A stretch of 40,689 nucleotides of DNA from Pseudorhodobacter antarcticus (GCA_945871285.1 CAMBWO010000006.1:1-40689), one strand, 5' to 3'; counted from the stretch's first letter, positions 1 through 8,085 are shown. Notes: generated by a model not told the origin, from the letters alone. A program made the numbers and translations.

Positions 1-1043
1 CCGTCATACCCCGGTTCGCGGGCGTGGCACATCGAACAGCGGCCCTGGATGATCGACGTGACATCCTCGAACCCCGGCGCGGCGGCATAGACCAGGCTCA
101 ATGGCGTCAAAGCGGCCTCCTGCGGCGCGTGGCGCATCGGCGCGGTGGACAGCCAGGCGATTGCCAGAAACAAGAGGCCGGTCAGCGCCCAGGTCCAGTG
201 CGGGCTGCCCTTGCGGGCGTGGCGGGTGTTGAACCAGTGCCGCACCGTCACCCCCATCAGGAACACAAAGCTGGCGATCAGCCAGTTGTATTCGGTGGCA
301 AAGATCAGCGGATAGTGGTTGGACAGCATCAGGAACACAACCGGCAGCGTCAGATAGTTGTTGTGGGTGCTGCGCTGCTTGGCGATCTTGCCGTATTTGG
401 GGTCGGGTTTGCGCCCGGCAATCAGGTCGGCCACCACGATGCGCTGATTGGGCATGATGGTGAAGAATACGTTGCCCGACATGATCGTCGCGGTGAACGC
501 CCCCAGATGCAGCAGCGCCGCCCGGCCCGAGAACACGTTCACATAAAACAGCGCCATGCCGACAAGGATGACATAGAGGCCGATCATCAGCCGGGTGCTG
601 TCATCGCCAAAACGGCTGCGGCAGATCAGGTCATAGGCCACCCAGCCAAAGGCCAACGAGGCGAGCGAGATGCCGACGGCCTGCCAGACGGTCAGGTCCA
701 TCACCGCGGGGTCGATGAGGTAGAACTCGGCCCCCATGTAATAGACCAGCACCAGCATGGCGAACCCGGACAGCCAGGTCGCATAGCTTTCCCATTTGAA
801 CCAGGTCAGATGTTCGGGCATCGCCTGCGGGGCCACCAGATATTTCTGGATGTGATAAAACCCGCCGCCATGCACCTGCCACTCCTCGCCATCGGCACCA
901 CTGGCCAGCTTCCGATCGCGGTTCAGGCCCAGGTCCAGCGCGATGAAGTAAAAACTGGAGCCGATCCAGGCGATGGCAACCACCACATGCACCCAGCGGG
1001 CCGCGATCATCACCCAGTCCCACAGGACAACCCAGTCATACAT
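1..1043 (-). CDS. puuD: Urate hydroxylase PuuD (membrane-bound, cytochrome c-type urate oxidase), 3' part cut by window edge
   Basis: Oxidises urate to 5-hydroxyisourate, the first step of urate breakdown, passing electrons to its own C-terminal cytochrome c domain rather than making H2O2 (family knowledge). About 347 codons are visible. The protein starts MYDWVVLWDW and has a run of hydrophobic helices (WVHVVVAIAWIGSSFYFIAL, later segments around AFTATIMSGNVFFTIMPNQR and YNWLIASFVFLMGVTV), typical of the PuuD membrane domain. Near the window edge a c-type heme motif Cys-Ser-Met-Cys-His is encoded at 24-38 (residues 336-340), so the cytochrome domain is only entered and continues beyond position 1. 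An in-frame ATG three codons upstream (1052) is an alternative start. The VOC gene ends at 1056, so the two are almost certainly cotranscribed. Very confident on identity. Confidence 0.93.
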   Translation of the reverse strand, partial: MYDWVVLWDWVMIAARWVHVVVAIAWIGSSFYFIALDLGLNRDRKLASGADGEEWQVHGGGFYHIQKYLVAPQAMPEHLTWFKWESYATWLSGFAMLVLVYYMGAEFYLIDPAVMDLTVWQAVGISLASLAFGWVAYDLICRSRFGDDSTRLMIGLYVILVGMALFYVNVFSGRAALLHLGAFTATIMSGNVFFTIMPNQRIVVADLIAGRKPDPKYGKIAKQRSTHNNYLTLPVVFLMLSNHYPLIFATEYNWLIASFVFLMGVTVRHWFNTRHARKGSPHWTWALTGLLFLAIAWLSTAPMRHAPQEAALTPLSLVYAAAPGFEDVTSIIQGRCSMCHAREPGYD

Positions 1044-1055
1044 GGCATGCATCTT

Positions 1056-1424
1056 TCATTTGTGAACCGCTTCCAGGCGGTGGCCGTCAAGGTCAAGGAC
1101 AAAGGCGGCGTAATAGGTGGCACCATACTGCGGCCGCAGGCCGGGAGCGCCATTGTCGGTGGCGCCGTGTGCAAGGGCCGCCGCGTAAAAGGCGTCCACG
1201 GCCGCAGGGCTGGGCGCGGCAAAGGCCAGATGGAACCCCGGCCCGGCCGCAAGCGCGGGGTTGCGGGCGGTCAGGGCGAGGCTGTCCTCATTCTCGACCA
1301 CGCCAAAGCCGACAAAACCCGGCGACTGGACTACCACGCGGTAACCCAGTACCGCCAACGCCGCCGTATAGAGCGCACGGGCGGCGGGCAGGTCGGATAC
1401 GGGCAAGGAGATGTGATGCAGCAT
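1056..1424 (-). CDS. VOC-family (glyoxalase/bleomycin-resistance fold) small protein
   Basis: A 122-residue single-module vicinal oxygen chelate protein. It opens MLHHISLPVSDL, where His3/His4 is the usual first metal ligand, and ends with DLDGHRLEAVHK, where Glu118 is the usual last ligand; the repeated beta-alpha-beta-beta-beta pattern is recognisable. The family includes lyases, dioxygenases and binding proteins; the substrate here cannot be read from sequence. Its stop codon lies 3-12 bases from the start of puuD, so it is the promoter-proximal gene of a puuD operon and may act on a urate-derived intermediate, which is inference. It is divergent from the LysR gene at 1517. Confidence 0.85.
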   Translation of the reverse strand: MLHHISLPVSDLPAARALYTAALAVLGYRVVVQSPGFVGFGVVENEDSLALTARNPALAAGPGFHLAFAAPSPAAVDAFYAAALAHGATDNGAPGLRPQYGATYYAAFVLDLDGHRLEAVHK

Positions 1425-1516
1425 GGAACCCCTTTTGATGAAATCCTATACCCGCAGGCACTTGTCTGTTAATCCTGTAAATCACTGATCACTTTCAAAA
1501 ATCGCACGAAGCCCGC
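1425..1516. promoter_or_regulatory. Divergent control region between VOC-puuD and LysR gene
   Basis: This 92-base gap separates two divergent transcription units, the usual place for a LysR-type operator and promoters of both. It is less GC-rich than the flanks and holds ATCACTGATCACTTTC around 1484-1499, with partial dyad symmetry (TGATCA). No clear -35/-10 pair is assigned. The regulatory role is inferred from the geometry only. Confidence 0.4.
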
Positions 1517-2437
1517 ATGTCCTATGTCGCCAACCTGCAAATGTTCGTCCGTGTCTATGAATTGGGCGGAATGAGTGCGGCTGCGCGGGATCAGCGCACC
1601 TCGCCCGCTGTCGCCTCGGCCCGGATGTCGGAATTGGAGAAGCATCTGGGCGTGCGCCTGTTCAACCGCACGACACGCAGCCTGCAACCCACCGAAAACG
1701 GCCGGCTGTTTTATGAAGGGGCGCGGCGCGTGTTGGCGGCGATTGACGAGGCCGAGGCGGCGGTGATGGAAACCGCGCAAAACCCGCGTGGGGTGGTGTT
1801 TGTGGCGGCCCCCCTGGGGATTGGCCGGCGCTTCATTGCGCCCCATGTGCCGGCGTTCAAGGACCAATACCCGCTGATCGACGTGCGCCTGCGCCTGTCG
1901 GACCGGGTGATCGACCTGACCGCCGAGGGGCTGGATGTGGCGTTTCATCTGGGGATACTGGAGGATTCCGCGCTGAAGGTCCGCCTGATTGCCGATTGCC
2001 CGCGTGTGCTGTGCGCCGCCCCTGCCTATATCGCCCGGCGCGGGATGCCTGTGGATGGGGCCGCCCTGGTGCGCAACCGGCATGATTGCCTGAACCTGCG
2101 CTTTCCCGGTGCACGAGAGTTTCAATGGACGCTGCTAACCCCCGAAGGCCCGCAACGCCATGAAATCACCGGGCCTTTTGAAAGCGACGATGGCGAGGTG
2201 CTGACGGGCTGGGCGCTGGATGGCCACGGCGTGGTCCTGAAAACCCGGTTCGAGGTGGCAGATCATCTGGCCGAAGGCCGCCTTGTGCCCGTCGCCGTGG
2301 CGACCCCTCCCCTGCCCGCGCAGCTGTCGCTGCTCTCTCAACAGCGCAGCGCCAAGGACAGCAAGGTGCGCCTGTTCACCGATTTCATGATCGCGAAAAT
2401 CCGCGAGGAAATCAGGCAGGCCACCGACCCCGTCTGA
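1517..2437 (+). CDS. LysR-family transcriptional regulator
   Basis: 306 residues, normal length for the family. The N-terminal winged helix-turn-helix is plain at about residues 5-62 (LQMFVRVYELGGMSAAARD, then VASARMSELEKHLGVRLFNRTTR with LQPTENGRLFYEGA), and the remainder (about 90-300) is the periplasmic-binding-protein-like effector domain. It is transcribed away from the VOC-puuD pair, so it probably controls that operon and itself. The effector is unknown: urate or a breakdown product is a guess from the neighbours. The ATG at 1517 fits the family N-terminus; no strong Shine-Dalgarno sequence is visible. Confidence 0.92.
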   Translation: MSYVANLQMFVRVYELGGMSAAARDQRTSPAVASARMSELEKHLGVRLFNRTTRSLQPTENGRLFYEGARRVLAAIDEAEAAVMETAQNPRGVVFVAAPLGIGRRFIAPHVPAFKDQYPLIDVRLRLSDRVIDLTAEGLDVAFHLGILEDSALKVRLIADCPRVLCAAPAYIARRGMPVDGAALVRNRHDCLNLRFPGAREFQWTLLTPEGPQRHEITGPFESDDGEVLTGWALDGHGVVLKTRFEVADHLAEGRLVPVAVATPPLPAQLSLLSQQRSAKDSKVRLFTDFMIAKIREEIRQATDPV

Positions 2438-2450
2438 CCCTTGGCCCCGC

Positions 2451-2777
2451 CTACCCCTTGGGAAGATAGGAAATCGCCCCCGCAATATCGGTATCGTCGA
2501 TCAGGGTGAACTGGCTACGGCTGCCCGCCTGCCGCGCGGCGCCATAAGGCGCGTATTCGGGGTCTGTTGCAAAGGCGTGAAACGCCGCGGCATCGGGAAA
2601 TTCCAGCAGCGCAATCAGGGTGCTGTCGCTTTTCTCGCCTTCCAAAGTCGAGATATTGCCGCTGCGCGACAGGTATTTGCCGCCATGTCGCGCCACCAGG
2701 TTGTGAACGTTGGTGGCGTAGGTCGGCACCCAGTCGGCATTGGTGACTTTGATATCCGCAATCAGATAAACGCTCAT
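2451..2777 (-). CDS. DUF1330 family protein
   Basis: 108 residues beginning MSVYLIADIKVTN and containing the conserved HGGKYLSRSG segment and a LIALLEFPDAAAFHAFATDPEY motif split across residues 55-75, which mark the DUF1330 dimeric alpha-beta-barrel fold. Biochemical role is not established for the family. A good ribosome site (GGGAGAG, 7 bases upstream) supports the start at 2777. The gene converges on the LysR gene (13 bases apart) and is divergent from the HxlR gene, so HxlR is a candidate regulator of it. Confidence 0.85.
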   Translation of the reverse strand: MSVYLIADIKVTNADWVPTYATNVHNLVARHGGKYLSRSGNISTLEGEKSDSTLIALLEFPDAAAFHAFATDPEYAPYGAARQAGSRSQFTLIDDTDIAGAISYLPKG

Positions 2778-2937
2778 CGAAACTCTCCCTTGATGGACAG
2801 CCGGGAACCGGGTGTCACCGCCCAGACTGCGGCATGTGCGGCCTGTCCTCCAGTCACGCGACTAAACCGGGTGATACAGTTTCAGAACTAGCCGCGAGTG
2901 CCCGACATGCTAGGATGCACCGCTACAGGAGGTTGGG
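2778..2937. promoter_or_regulatory. Divergent intergenic region DUF1330 / HxlR
   Basis: A 160-base region between two divergent genes. It contains the ribosome site AGGAGG at 2927-2932, five bases before the HxlR start codon, and a less GC-rich stretch GATACAGTTTCAGAACTAG near 2873-2891 that could host a promoter or operator. No confident sigma-70 boxes are assigned. Confidence 0.4.
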
Positions 2938-3630
2938 ATGGGTCAATCAGGCTACAAACAGTTCTGCCCCCTTGCCATGGCCGCCGAGGTGTTATGCACC
3001 CGCTGGACCATGGTCCTGTTGCGCGAATTCATCGCCGGATCGACGAGGTTCAATGACCTGCGGCGTGGCGTGCCGAAGATGTCACCCAGCCTTTTGTCCA
3101 AGCGGCTGCGCGAACTGGAAACCTGCGGCATCATCGAACGGCGGCCGGTGCCCCATGAACCGGGGGTCTATGACTATCACCTGACGGCATCCGGGCGCGA
3201 TTTGCAGAGCGTGGTGGAATCGGTCGGCTTTTGGGGGCAGAAATGGGTCGAATCCCGTCTGTCGCTGCAGAACCTGGATCCGTCCCTTTTGATGTGGGAC
3301 ATGCGGCGCAATCTGAACCCCGAACCGCTGCCCAAACGGCGCTGTGTGGTGCAATTCCTGTATTCCGATCTGCCCAGCACCAAGAGCCATTGGTGGCTGG
3401 TGATCGAAAAGGACGGCGAGGTTGACCTGTGCTGGTCCGACCCCGGTTTCGACGTGGACCTGTTCATCACGACCAAACTGCGCACAATGACGGCCATCTG
3501 GATGGGCGTGACCACCGTGGCCCGCGAACGCGATCAGATCGAATTTTCGGGCTCCAAAGCCATCGCGGGCACCATGCAGGTCTGGCTGGGCCTCAGCCCC
3601 TTTGCGGTACAGGCCAAACGGGTGCCCTAA
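2938..3630 (+). CDS. HxlR-type transcriptional regulator with C-terminal SCP2-like domain
   Basis: 230 residues. Residues about 10-100 are an HxlR winged helix: [21 protein letters not shown] with two cysteines, then the [20 protein letters not shown] recognition region and an IIERRPV wing. The rest (about 100-230), with [29 protein letters not shown] and a final WLGLSPFA segment, resembles the SCP2 sterol-carrier fold that follows HxlR in a subset of proteobacterial regulators. The start is fixed by a perfect AGGAGG. Its stop codon overlaps the stop of the convergent uraH gene (shared bases 3627-3630). It probably acts on a nearby promoter; ligand unknown. Confidence 0.88.
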   Translation: MGQSGYKQFCPLAMAAEVLCTRWTMVLLREFIAGSTRFNDLRRGVPKMSPSLLSKRLRELETCGIIERRPVPHEPGVYDYHLTASGRDLQSVVESVGFWGQKWVESRLSLQNLDPSLLMWDMRRNLNPEPLPKRRCVVQFLYSDLPSTKSHWWLVIEKDGEVDLCWSDPGFDVDLFITTKLRTMTAIWMGVTTVARERDQIEFSGSKAIAGTMQVWLGLSPFAVQAKRVP

Positions 3631-3983
3631 CTGCCCCGATAGGTCGAATAGCCATAGGCCGACAGCAGCAGCGGCACATGGTAATGCGCGGCCGCGTCCT
3701 GAATGCCAAAGCGGATCGGGATTTCGTCCAGAAACAGGGTGTCGCCCGCCACCTGGCCACTGGCGCGCAGATAGTCGCCTGCGCAAAACACCAGCTCATA
3801 GCCGCCAACCGTGAAGCCCTTGCCCTCCAGCATGGGCGCATCGGTGCGGCCATCGGCATTCGTCACCGCCTCGGCAATCTTTTTGTGGCTGTTGCCCGTC
3901 ACCCGGTAGAGCAGGATCCTGATCCCCCCCGCCGGGCACCCAAGCGCGGTATCCAGCACATGCGTCGACAACCATCCCGCCAT
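3627..3983 (-). CDS. uraH: 5-hydroxyisourate hydrolase (transthyretin-related protein)
   Basis: Hydrolyses 5-hydroxyisourate, the PuuD product, to OHCU. 118 residues, the normal size. Signature features are the N-terminal [15 protein letters not shown] (catalytic His8), Arg46 in the DGR motif, His100/His102 in [10 protein letters not shown], and the C-terminal tetrapeptide Tyr-Arg-Gly-Ser at 115-118. The start at 3983 is preferred over an upstream in-frame ATG at 4001 because GGAGG (complement of 3989-3993) lies five bases before it and the family N-terminus matches. It is divergent from puuE-uraD, whose start is 84 bases away, so the two share a control region. No signal peptide, so cytoplasmic. 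Confidence 0.94.
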   Translation of the reverse strand: MAGWLSTHVLDTALGCPAGGIRILLYRVTGNSHKKIAEAVTNADGRTDAPMLEGKGFTVGGYELVFCAGDYLRASGQVAGDTLFLDEIPIRFGIQDAAAHYHVPLLLSAYGYSTYRGS

Positions 3984-4067
3984 TTCACCCTCCGAAAGCA
4001 CCTTATCCGATTATTTGATAACGCTTTGCGCCGTTCCCGCATAGTCTGCCCGAAAAGAGGTTCCCAG

Positions 4068-5480
4068 ATGCGCTATCCCCGTGATTTCCGTGGCCATGGC
4101 CCCAACGCCCCCGATGCCGCCTGGCCCGGCGGCGCCAAGATCGCCATTTCGATCGTCCTGAACTATGAGGAGGGCGGCGAGAACAACATCCTGCACGGCG
4201 ACGCCGCCTCCGAGGCGTTCCTGTCCGACATCGCCGGCGCCGCGCCCTGGCCGGGGCAGCGCCACTGGAACATGGAATCGATTTATGACTACGGCGCCCG
4301 CGCCGGGTTCTGGCGGCTGCACCGTCTGTTCACCGGGATGGAGATTCCCGTCACGATCTATGGCGTGTCGACCGCGCTGGCCCGCAACCCCGAACAGGTC
4401 GCGGCGATGAAGGCGGCGGGCTGGGAGATTGCCTCGCATGGCCTGAAATGGGTCGATCACCGCGACATGGACCCCGCCGAGGAGGCGCGTCAAATCGCCG
4501 AGAGCATCCGCCTGCACACCGAGGTGGTGGGCGAGGCCCCGCGGGGTTGGTATACCGGGCGCTGTTCGATGCAGACCGTGGACCTGACCGCCGCCACCGG
4601 GCAGTTCGACTGGATCAGCGATACCTATGACGACGACCTGCCCTATTGGCGCGAGGTTGGCGCGCGCGACCAGCTGGTCATCCCCTATACGCTCGAAGCC
4701 AACGACATGCGCTTTGCCACCGCGCCCGGCTATACCGAGGGCGAGCAGTTCTACACCTATCTGCGCGACAGCTTTGATACCCTTTATGCCGAGGGGATGG
4801 ACGGTCGCGCCAAAATGTTTTCCATCGGCCTGCACTGCCGCCTGATTGGTCGTCCGGGCAAGATTGCCGGGCTGAAACGCTTTCTGGACTATGCAAAATC
4901 GCACAACGGCGTCTGGTTTCCGCGCCGGATCGAGATTGCGCAGCATTGGGCAAAAACCCACCCCCACAAACGCTTGCGCCGCCCCACTCAGATGGGACGC
5001 GAGGAGTTCGTGGCAACTTGGGGTGGCATTTTCGAACATTCGCCCTGGATCGCCGACCGCGCCTTCGACTTGGAACTCGGGCCCGCCCATGACAGCGCCA
5101 CGGGGCTGCTGAATGCGCTGTGCCGGATGTTCCGCTCCAGCAGCGCGGCCGAACGGCTGGGGGTCTTGCAGGCCCACCCCGACCTTGCCGGCAAACTGGC
5201 GGCGGCCAGGCGCCTGACGGCAGACAGCACCGCCGAACAGGCGTCAGCGGCGCTGGATGCCCTGACCGATGCCGAACGCGATGGGTTCCAGACGCTCAAC
5301 ACCGCCTATGTCGCCAAACACGGCTTCCCCTTCATCATCGCCGTGCGCGACCATACCAAGGCGACGATCCTTGCCGCCTTCGAAACCCGCCTGCTGAACG
5401 ACACCGAAACCGAGTTCCGCACCGCCTGCACCCAGGTCGAACGCATCGCCGAACTCCGCCTCAAGGGCCTGTTGCCATGA
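4068..5480 (+). CDS. puuE: Allantoinase PuuE fused to OHCU decarboxylase (UraD)
   Basis: 470 residues in two parts. Residues 1-~305 are the metal-independent allantoinase PuuE of the polysaccharide-deacetylase superfamily (FRGHGPNAPDAAWPGGAKIA, IVLNYEEGGENN, SHGLKWVDHRDMD, WYTGRCS), which opens allantoin to allantoate. Residues ~309-470 are 2-oxo-4-hydroxy-4-carboxy-5-ureidoimidazoline decarboxylase, with AHPDLAGKLA (catalytic His370) and HGFPFIIAV, which makes (S)-allantoin from the UraH product. The fusion thus performs two consecutive steps. The reading frame is open far upstream, but the ATG at 4068 matches the PuuE N-terminus and has AGAGG upstream. Its stop overlaps the next start (ATGA at 5477). 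Confidence 0.94.
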   Translation: MRYPRDFRGHGPNAPDAAWPGGAKIAISIVLNYEEGGENNILHGDAASEAFLSDIAGAAPWPGQRHWNMESIYDYGARAGFWRLHRLFTGMEIPVTIYGVSTALARNPEQVAAMKAAGWEIASHGLKWVDHRDMDPAEEARQIAESIRLHTEVVGEAPRGWYTGRCSMQTVDLTAATGQFDWISDTYDDDLPYWREVGARDQLVIPYTLEANDMRFATAPGYTEGEQFYTYLRDSFDTLYAEGMDGRAKMFSIGLHCRLIGRPGKIAGLKRFLDYAKSHNGVWFPRRIEIAQHWAKTHPHKRLRRPTQMGREEFVATWGGIFEHSPWIADRAFDLELGPAHDSATGLLNALCRMFRSSSAAERLGVLQAHPDLAGKLAAARRLTADSTAEQASAALDALTDAERDGFQTLNTAYVAKHGFPFIIAVRDHTKATILAAFETRLLNDTETEFRTACTQVERIAELRLKGLLP

Positions 5481-6307
5481 CCAGCTATTACGCCCCCCAG
5501 GGCGGCCTGCCCCCACAAACCACCCTGATGACCGGCCGCGCCGTGTTTACCGAGGCCTATGCCGTCATCCCCAAAGGCTGCTTTTCCGACATCGTGACCA
5601 GCTATCTGCCGGGCTGGACCCAAACCCGCCTCTGGCTGATCGCAAGGCCGATGTCGGGCTTTTCGGAAACCTTCAGCCAATATGTGATGGAGGTGCAGCC
5701 CGGCGGCGGATCGGACGCCCCGGACGAGGACAAGGGCGCCGAACACTGGCTGTTCCTGACCCATGGCGAGGCGACCGTGACCATCGCCGGCCAATCCTAT
5801 GACCTGTCGCCCGGCGGCTATGCCTATATCCCCGCCGCCACCCCCTGGACCCTGCTCGCCGAAGGCCCGACCCCGGCCCGCTTCCACTGGATCCGCAAGC
5901 TTTACCAACCCGCCCCCGGCATCCCCGCCCCGCAGCCCTTTGTGACCAACGAACAGGCCATGCCCCTGCGGCCTATGCCCGACACGAACGGCGTCTGGGC
6001 CACCACCCGCTTTGTCGAGCCTACGGACCTGTCCCATGACGCCCATGTCAACATCGTCACCTTCCAACCCGGCGGGGTGATCCCGTTTGAAGAAACCCAT
6101 GTCATGGAACACGGGCTTTACGTGCTGGAAGGCCGCGCCGTCTACAAACTCAACCGCGACTGGGTCGAGGTCGAGGCCGGCGATTTCATGTGGCTGCGCG
6201 CCTATTGCCCGCAAGCCTGCTATGCCGCCGGCCCCGGCCCCTTCCGCTACCTGCTTTACAAGGACGTCAACCGCCACGCGGCCCTGCGCGACACCTTCAA
6301 CCGCTGA
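5477..6307 (+). CDS. allE: (S)-ureidoglycine aminohydrolase (bicupin)
   Basis: 276 residues with two cupin barrels: the first around residues 65-120 (GAEHWLFLTHGEATVTIAG, LSPGGYAYIPAATPW), the second around 185-260 (FQPGGVIPFEETHVMEHGLYVLEG with the Mn-binding Glu/His/His set, then WVEVEAGDFMWLRAYCPQACYA). This is the UGHY/AllE family, which releases ammonia from (S)-ureidoglycine to give (S)-ureidoglycolate, avoiding its slow spontaneous decay. The start overlaps the puuE-uraD stop as ATGA, indicating translational coupling. The enzyme that would make its substrate, allantoate amidohydrolase, is not in the window. Confidence 0.92.
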   Translation: MTSYYAPQGGLPPQTTLMTGRAVFTEAYAVIPKGCFSDIVTSYLPGWTQTRLWLIARPMSGFSETFSQYVMEVQPGGGSDAPDEDKGAEHWLFLTHGEATVTIAGQSYDLSPGGYAYIPAATPWTLLAEGPTPARFHWIRKLYQPAPGIPAPQPFVTNEQAMPLRPMPDTNGVWATTRFVEPTDLSHDAHVNIVTFQPGGVIPFEETHVMEHGLYVLEGRAVYKLNRDWVEVEAGDFMWLRAYCPQACYAAGPGPFRYLLYKDVNRHAALRDTFNR

Positions 6308-6309
6308 CC

Positions 6310-6332
6310 TTTCATATCGGCCCAAATATCCA
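6310..6332 (+). repeat. Short partial copy of the 8611/15321 dispersed repeat
   Basis: TTCATATCGGCCCAAATATCC resembles the leading block of the repeats at 8611 (CTTCATCTTTTTCCAAATATCC) and 15321 (CTTCATTTCGGCACAAATAC), but here no hairpins follow. It lies between allE and allA, directly before the allA start, and may be only a chance or decayed copy. Confidence 0.4.
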
Positions 6333-6357
6333 CTCGGCAGCCCGCCAAAGGCACCAG

Positions 6358-6825
6358 ATGCAGATCAAATGCGAACCCCTGACCCAAACCGCCTTCGCCC
6401 CCTTCGGCGATGTGCTGGACGCCACCGGCGACCACCGCCTGATCAACGCCGGCCTCTGCCAACGCCACCACGACCGCGCCCGGCTGGATTTCGGCGACGC
6501 AAACGCCGGCATCTCGATCTTTCGGGCCGAACCCCGCAACCTGCCCTATGCCTTCGACCTGATCGAACGCCACCCCGACGGCAGCCAGGCCTTCCTGCCC
6601 ATGTCCGAACACCCCTTTCTGGTGATAGTGTCCCAGGGGCCAAGCCACACCCCCCACGCCTTTCTGACCAATGGCGCCCAAGGCATCAACCTGCACCGCG
6701 GCACCTGGCACGGCGTCCTGACCCCGCTGCACCCGCCCGGCCTCTTCGCCGTGGTCGACCGCATCGGTGCCACACCCAACCTCGAAGAATACCGCTACCC
6801 CGCGCCCTTCACCGTGACCCGGTAG
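6358..6825 (+). CDS. allA: Ureidoglycolate lyase AllA
   Basis: 155 residues, typical for AllA, which splits (S)-ureidoglycolate into glyoxylate and urea. Recognisable blocks are the opening MQIKCEPLTQTAFAPFGDVL, ISIFRAEPRNLPYAFDLIERHP, QAFLPMSEHPFLVIVS, GINLHRGTWHGVLTPL (metal-binding His region) and the C-terminal EEYRYPAPFTV. It follows allE by 50 bases on the same strand and is the last gene of the puuE-uraD/allE/allA operon. The start ATG at 6358 lacks a strong ribosome site (only GGCACC nearby), but the N-terminus fits the family. A REPIN-like element follows the stop and probably terminates the operon. Confidence 0.94.
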   Translation: MQIKCEPLTQTAFAPFGDVLDATGDHRLINAGLCQRHHDRARLDFGDANAGISIFRAEPRNLPYAFDLIERHPDGSQAFLPMSEHPFLVIVSQGPSHTPHAFLTNGAQGINLHRGTWHGVLTPLHPPGLFAVVDRIGATPNLEEYRYPAPFTVTR

Positions 6826-6828
6826 GCA

Positions 6829-6967
6829 AGATGGGCAAACCGCCCCTTTCGGTAAACCGAAACGGCCGAACTGCCCATCCTACAAGTCACCGGAACGCTG
6901 CTGGCGCCGCTTGTAGGATGGGCAGTTCGCCTTTCCCCGCCGGGAAAGGCGGTTTGCCCATCTTCCT
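6829..6967. repeat. REPIN-like paired palindrome, copy 1
   Basis: Two inverted copies of one palindromic unit. The left unit (6829-6886) starts AGATGGGCAAACCGCC and ends CGAACTGCCCATCCTACAAG; the right unit (6910-6963) is its reverse complement in outline, starting CTTGTAGGATGGGCAGTTCG and ending TTTGCCCATCT. Each has an outer stem GATGGGCA/TGCCCATC and an inner hairpin (for example TTTCGG-TAAA-CCGAAA). GTAG sits just outside each stem, as in REP sequences mobilised by RAYT transposases. The element fills the gap between convergent allA and the hydrolase and may act as a bidirectional terminator. A second copy is at 12009. Confidence 0.8.
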
Positions 6968-8085
6968 CACGCCTCCCGTGTCTCCCAAAGCAGCCCCCGC
7001 GTCCGGCCGGGCACAAACCCCGCGAAACCGGGCGCCAGCCAGGCCGCACGGTCCAACCCCTTCAAATGCTGGTCCAGAAACGCCGTCACATAATGCTGGG
7101 TGATGTTGTTCATGCGCACCGTATCCCAGACCGCGTCGCCATAATGATCGAACGGCGGGAAATCGAGATGGGGTGACGGCGCCCAGGCCTCCACCGGCGC
7201 CGGAATCGGTGCCCCCGCGTTGTGGGCCGCGCCCTGAAATGTCAGCAAATGCCGCCGCACCCCCACCGCCTCGTCAAAGATCAGCCGCATCCCCGTGTCA
7301 TAGCCCGACACCTCATCCGCATCCCCCGCAATCACCAGCATCGGCACCGACAACCCCGCCATGCCGCCCGCATCCCAGGTGCCATGCTGCCGCCCCCAGG
7401 CGCCAAACGGAACGATTGCCTTCAACCTTGGGTCCGCCACCGCGTCACAATGCCGCTCCAGCCAGGGCGCCACCGCCGCCACCTGCTCCAACCCCAGCAC
7501 CGCCCGCGACACCGACGCCCCGCCCGAGATCAGCGTGCCATAGCCCCCCATCGAATAGCCGACGATCGCCACCCGCTCCGCTCCCAAGGCGTCCACCACG
7601 AAACGGGTGTCCAACGGCCGGTTCACCAGCGTTGACCCAAACGCCGCCCCGGCCTGATAGACCGGGTCGCCATAGGTGCTTTCAGGATGGTCGATTGCCG
7701 CCACGCGGAAACCTTTGGAGGCCAGATTCTCGCCCAAATGGCTCATCAGCATCCGGTTGCCCGGAAAGCCGTGGCTTAGAATCACCAGCGGAAACTCCCC
7801 CGCCGCCGCCGCCCCGCGCGCCGCCCGGCCCTGCAACGCCACCTCGGTCCGCCCGTCGCGCAGCAACGTCCGGTAGGGCACCACCACCCCGGTCCCCGCC
7901 ACAGCGGGATACCACAGTTCCACGACCAGCCGCCGGTCGACGAGCGCCCCGCCGGCCAGCACATCGGGTTGCCCCGGATTCACCAGATCCAGCGTCCGGA
8001 CCCCCACGGCATGCGGGCCGATTGCCGCCAACTCCGGCGCATCGGGGCGGATCAGGTCAATGCGGTTGGGATGGGGTCCGGACAT
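6967..8085 (-). CDS. Alpha/beta hydrolase, dienelactone hydrolase / PAF-acetylhydrolase-like
   Basis: 372 residues. Catalytic elements of the alpha/beta-hydrolase fold are visible: oxyanion region VILSHGFPGNR (residues ~120-130), nucleophile elbow GYSMGG, acid loop VIAGDADEVSGYD, and histidine in FQGAAHNAGAP. This arrangement resembles the dienelactone-hydrolase/platelet-activating-factor acetylhydrolase-like family; the natural ester or lactone is unknown. No signal peptide is evident with the chosen start. The start at 8085 is preferred over one at 8142 because AGGAG lies six bases upstream of MSGPHPNR. It lies downstream of cspA on the same strand, separated by the cspA terminator. Confidence 0.85.
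   Translation of the reverse strand: MSGPHPNRIDLIRPDAPELAAIGPHAVGVRTLDLVNPGQPDVLAGGALVDRRLVVELWYPAVAGTGVVVPYRTLLRDGRTEVALQGRAARGAAAAGEFPLVILSHGFPGNRMLMSHLGENLASKGFRVAAIDHPESTYGDPVYQAGAAFGSTLVNRPLDTRFVVDALGAERVAIVGYSMGGYGTLISGGASVSRAVLGLEQVAAVAPWLERHCDAVADPRLKAIVPFGAWGRQHGTWDAGGMAGLSVPMLVIAGDADEVSGYDTGMRLIFDEAVGVRRHLLTFQGAAHNAGAPIPAPVEAWAPSPHLDFPPFDHYGDAVWDTVRMNNITQHYVTAFLDQHLKGLDRAAWLAPGFAGFVPGRTRGLLWETREA

Noticed and set aside
24-1472. A 482-residue open frame on the plus strand over puuD and the VOC gene
   Set aside because: Low-complexity, His/Gln/Arg-rich translation typical of antisense in GC-rich genes; the minus-strand PuuD and VOC proteins are recognisable families.
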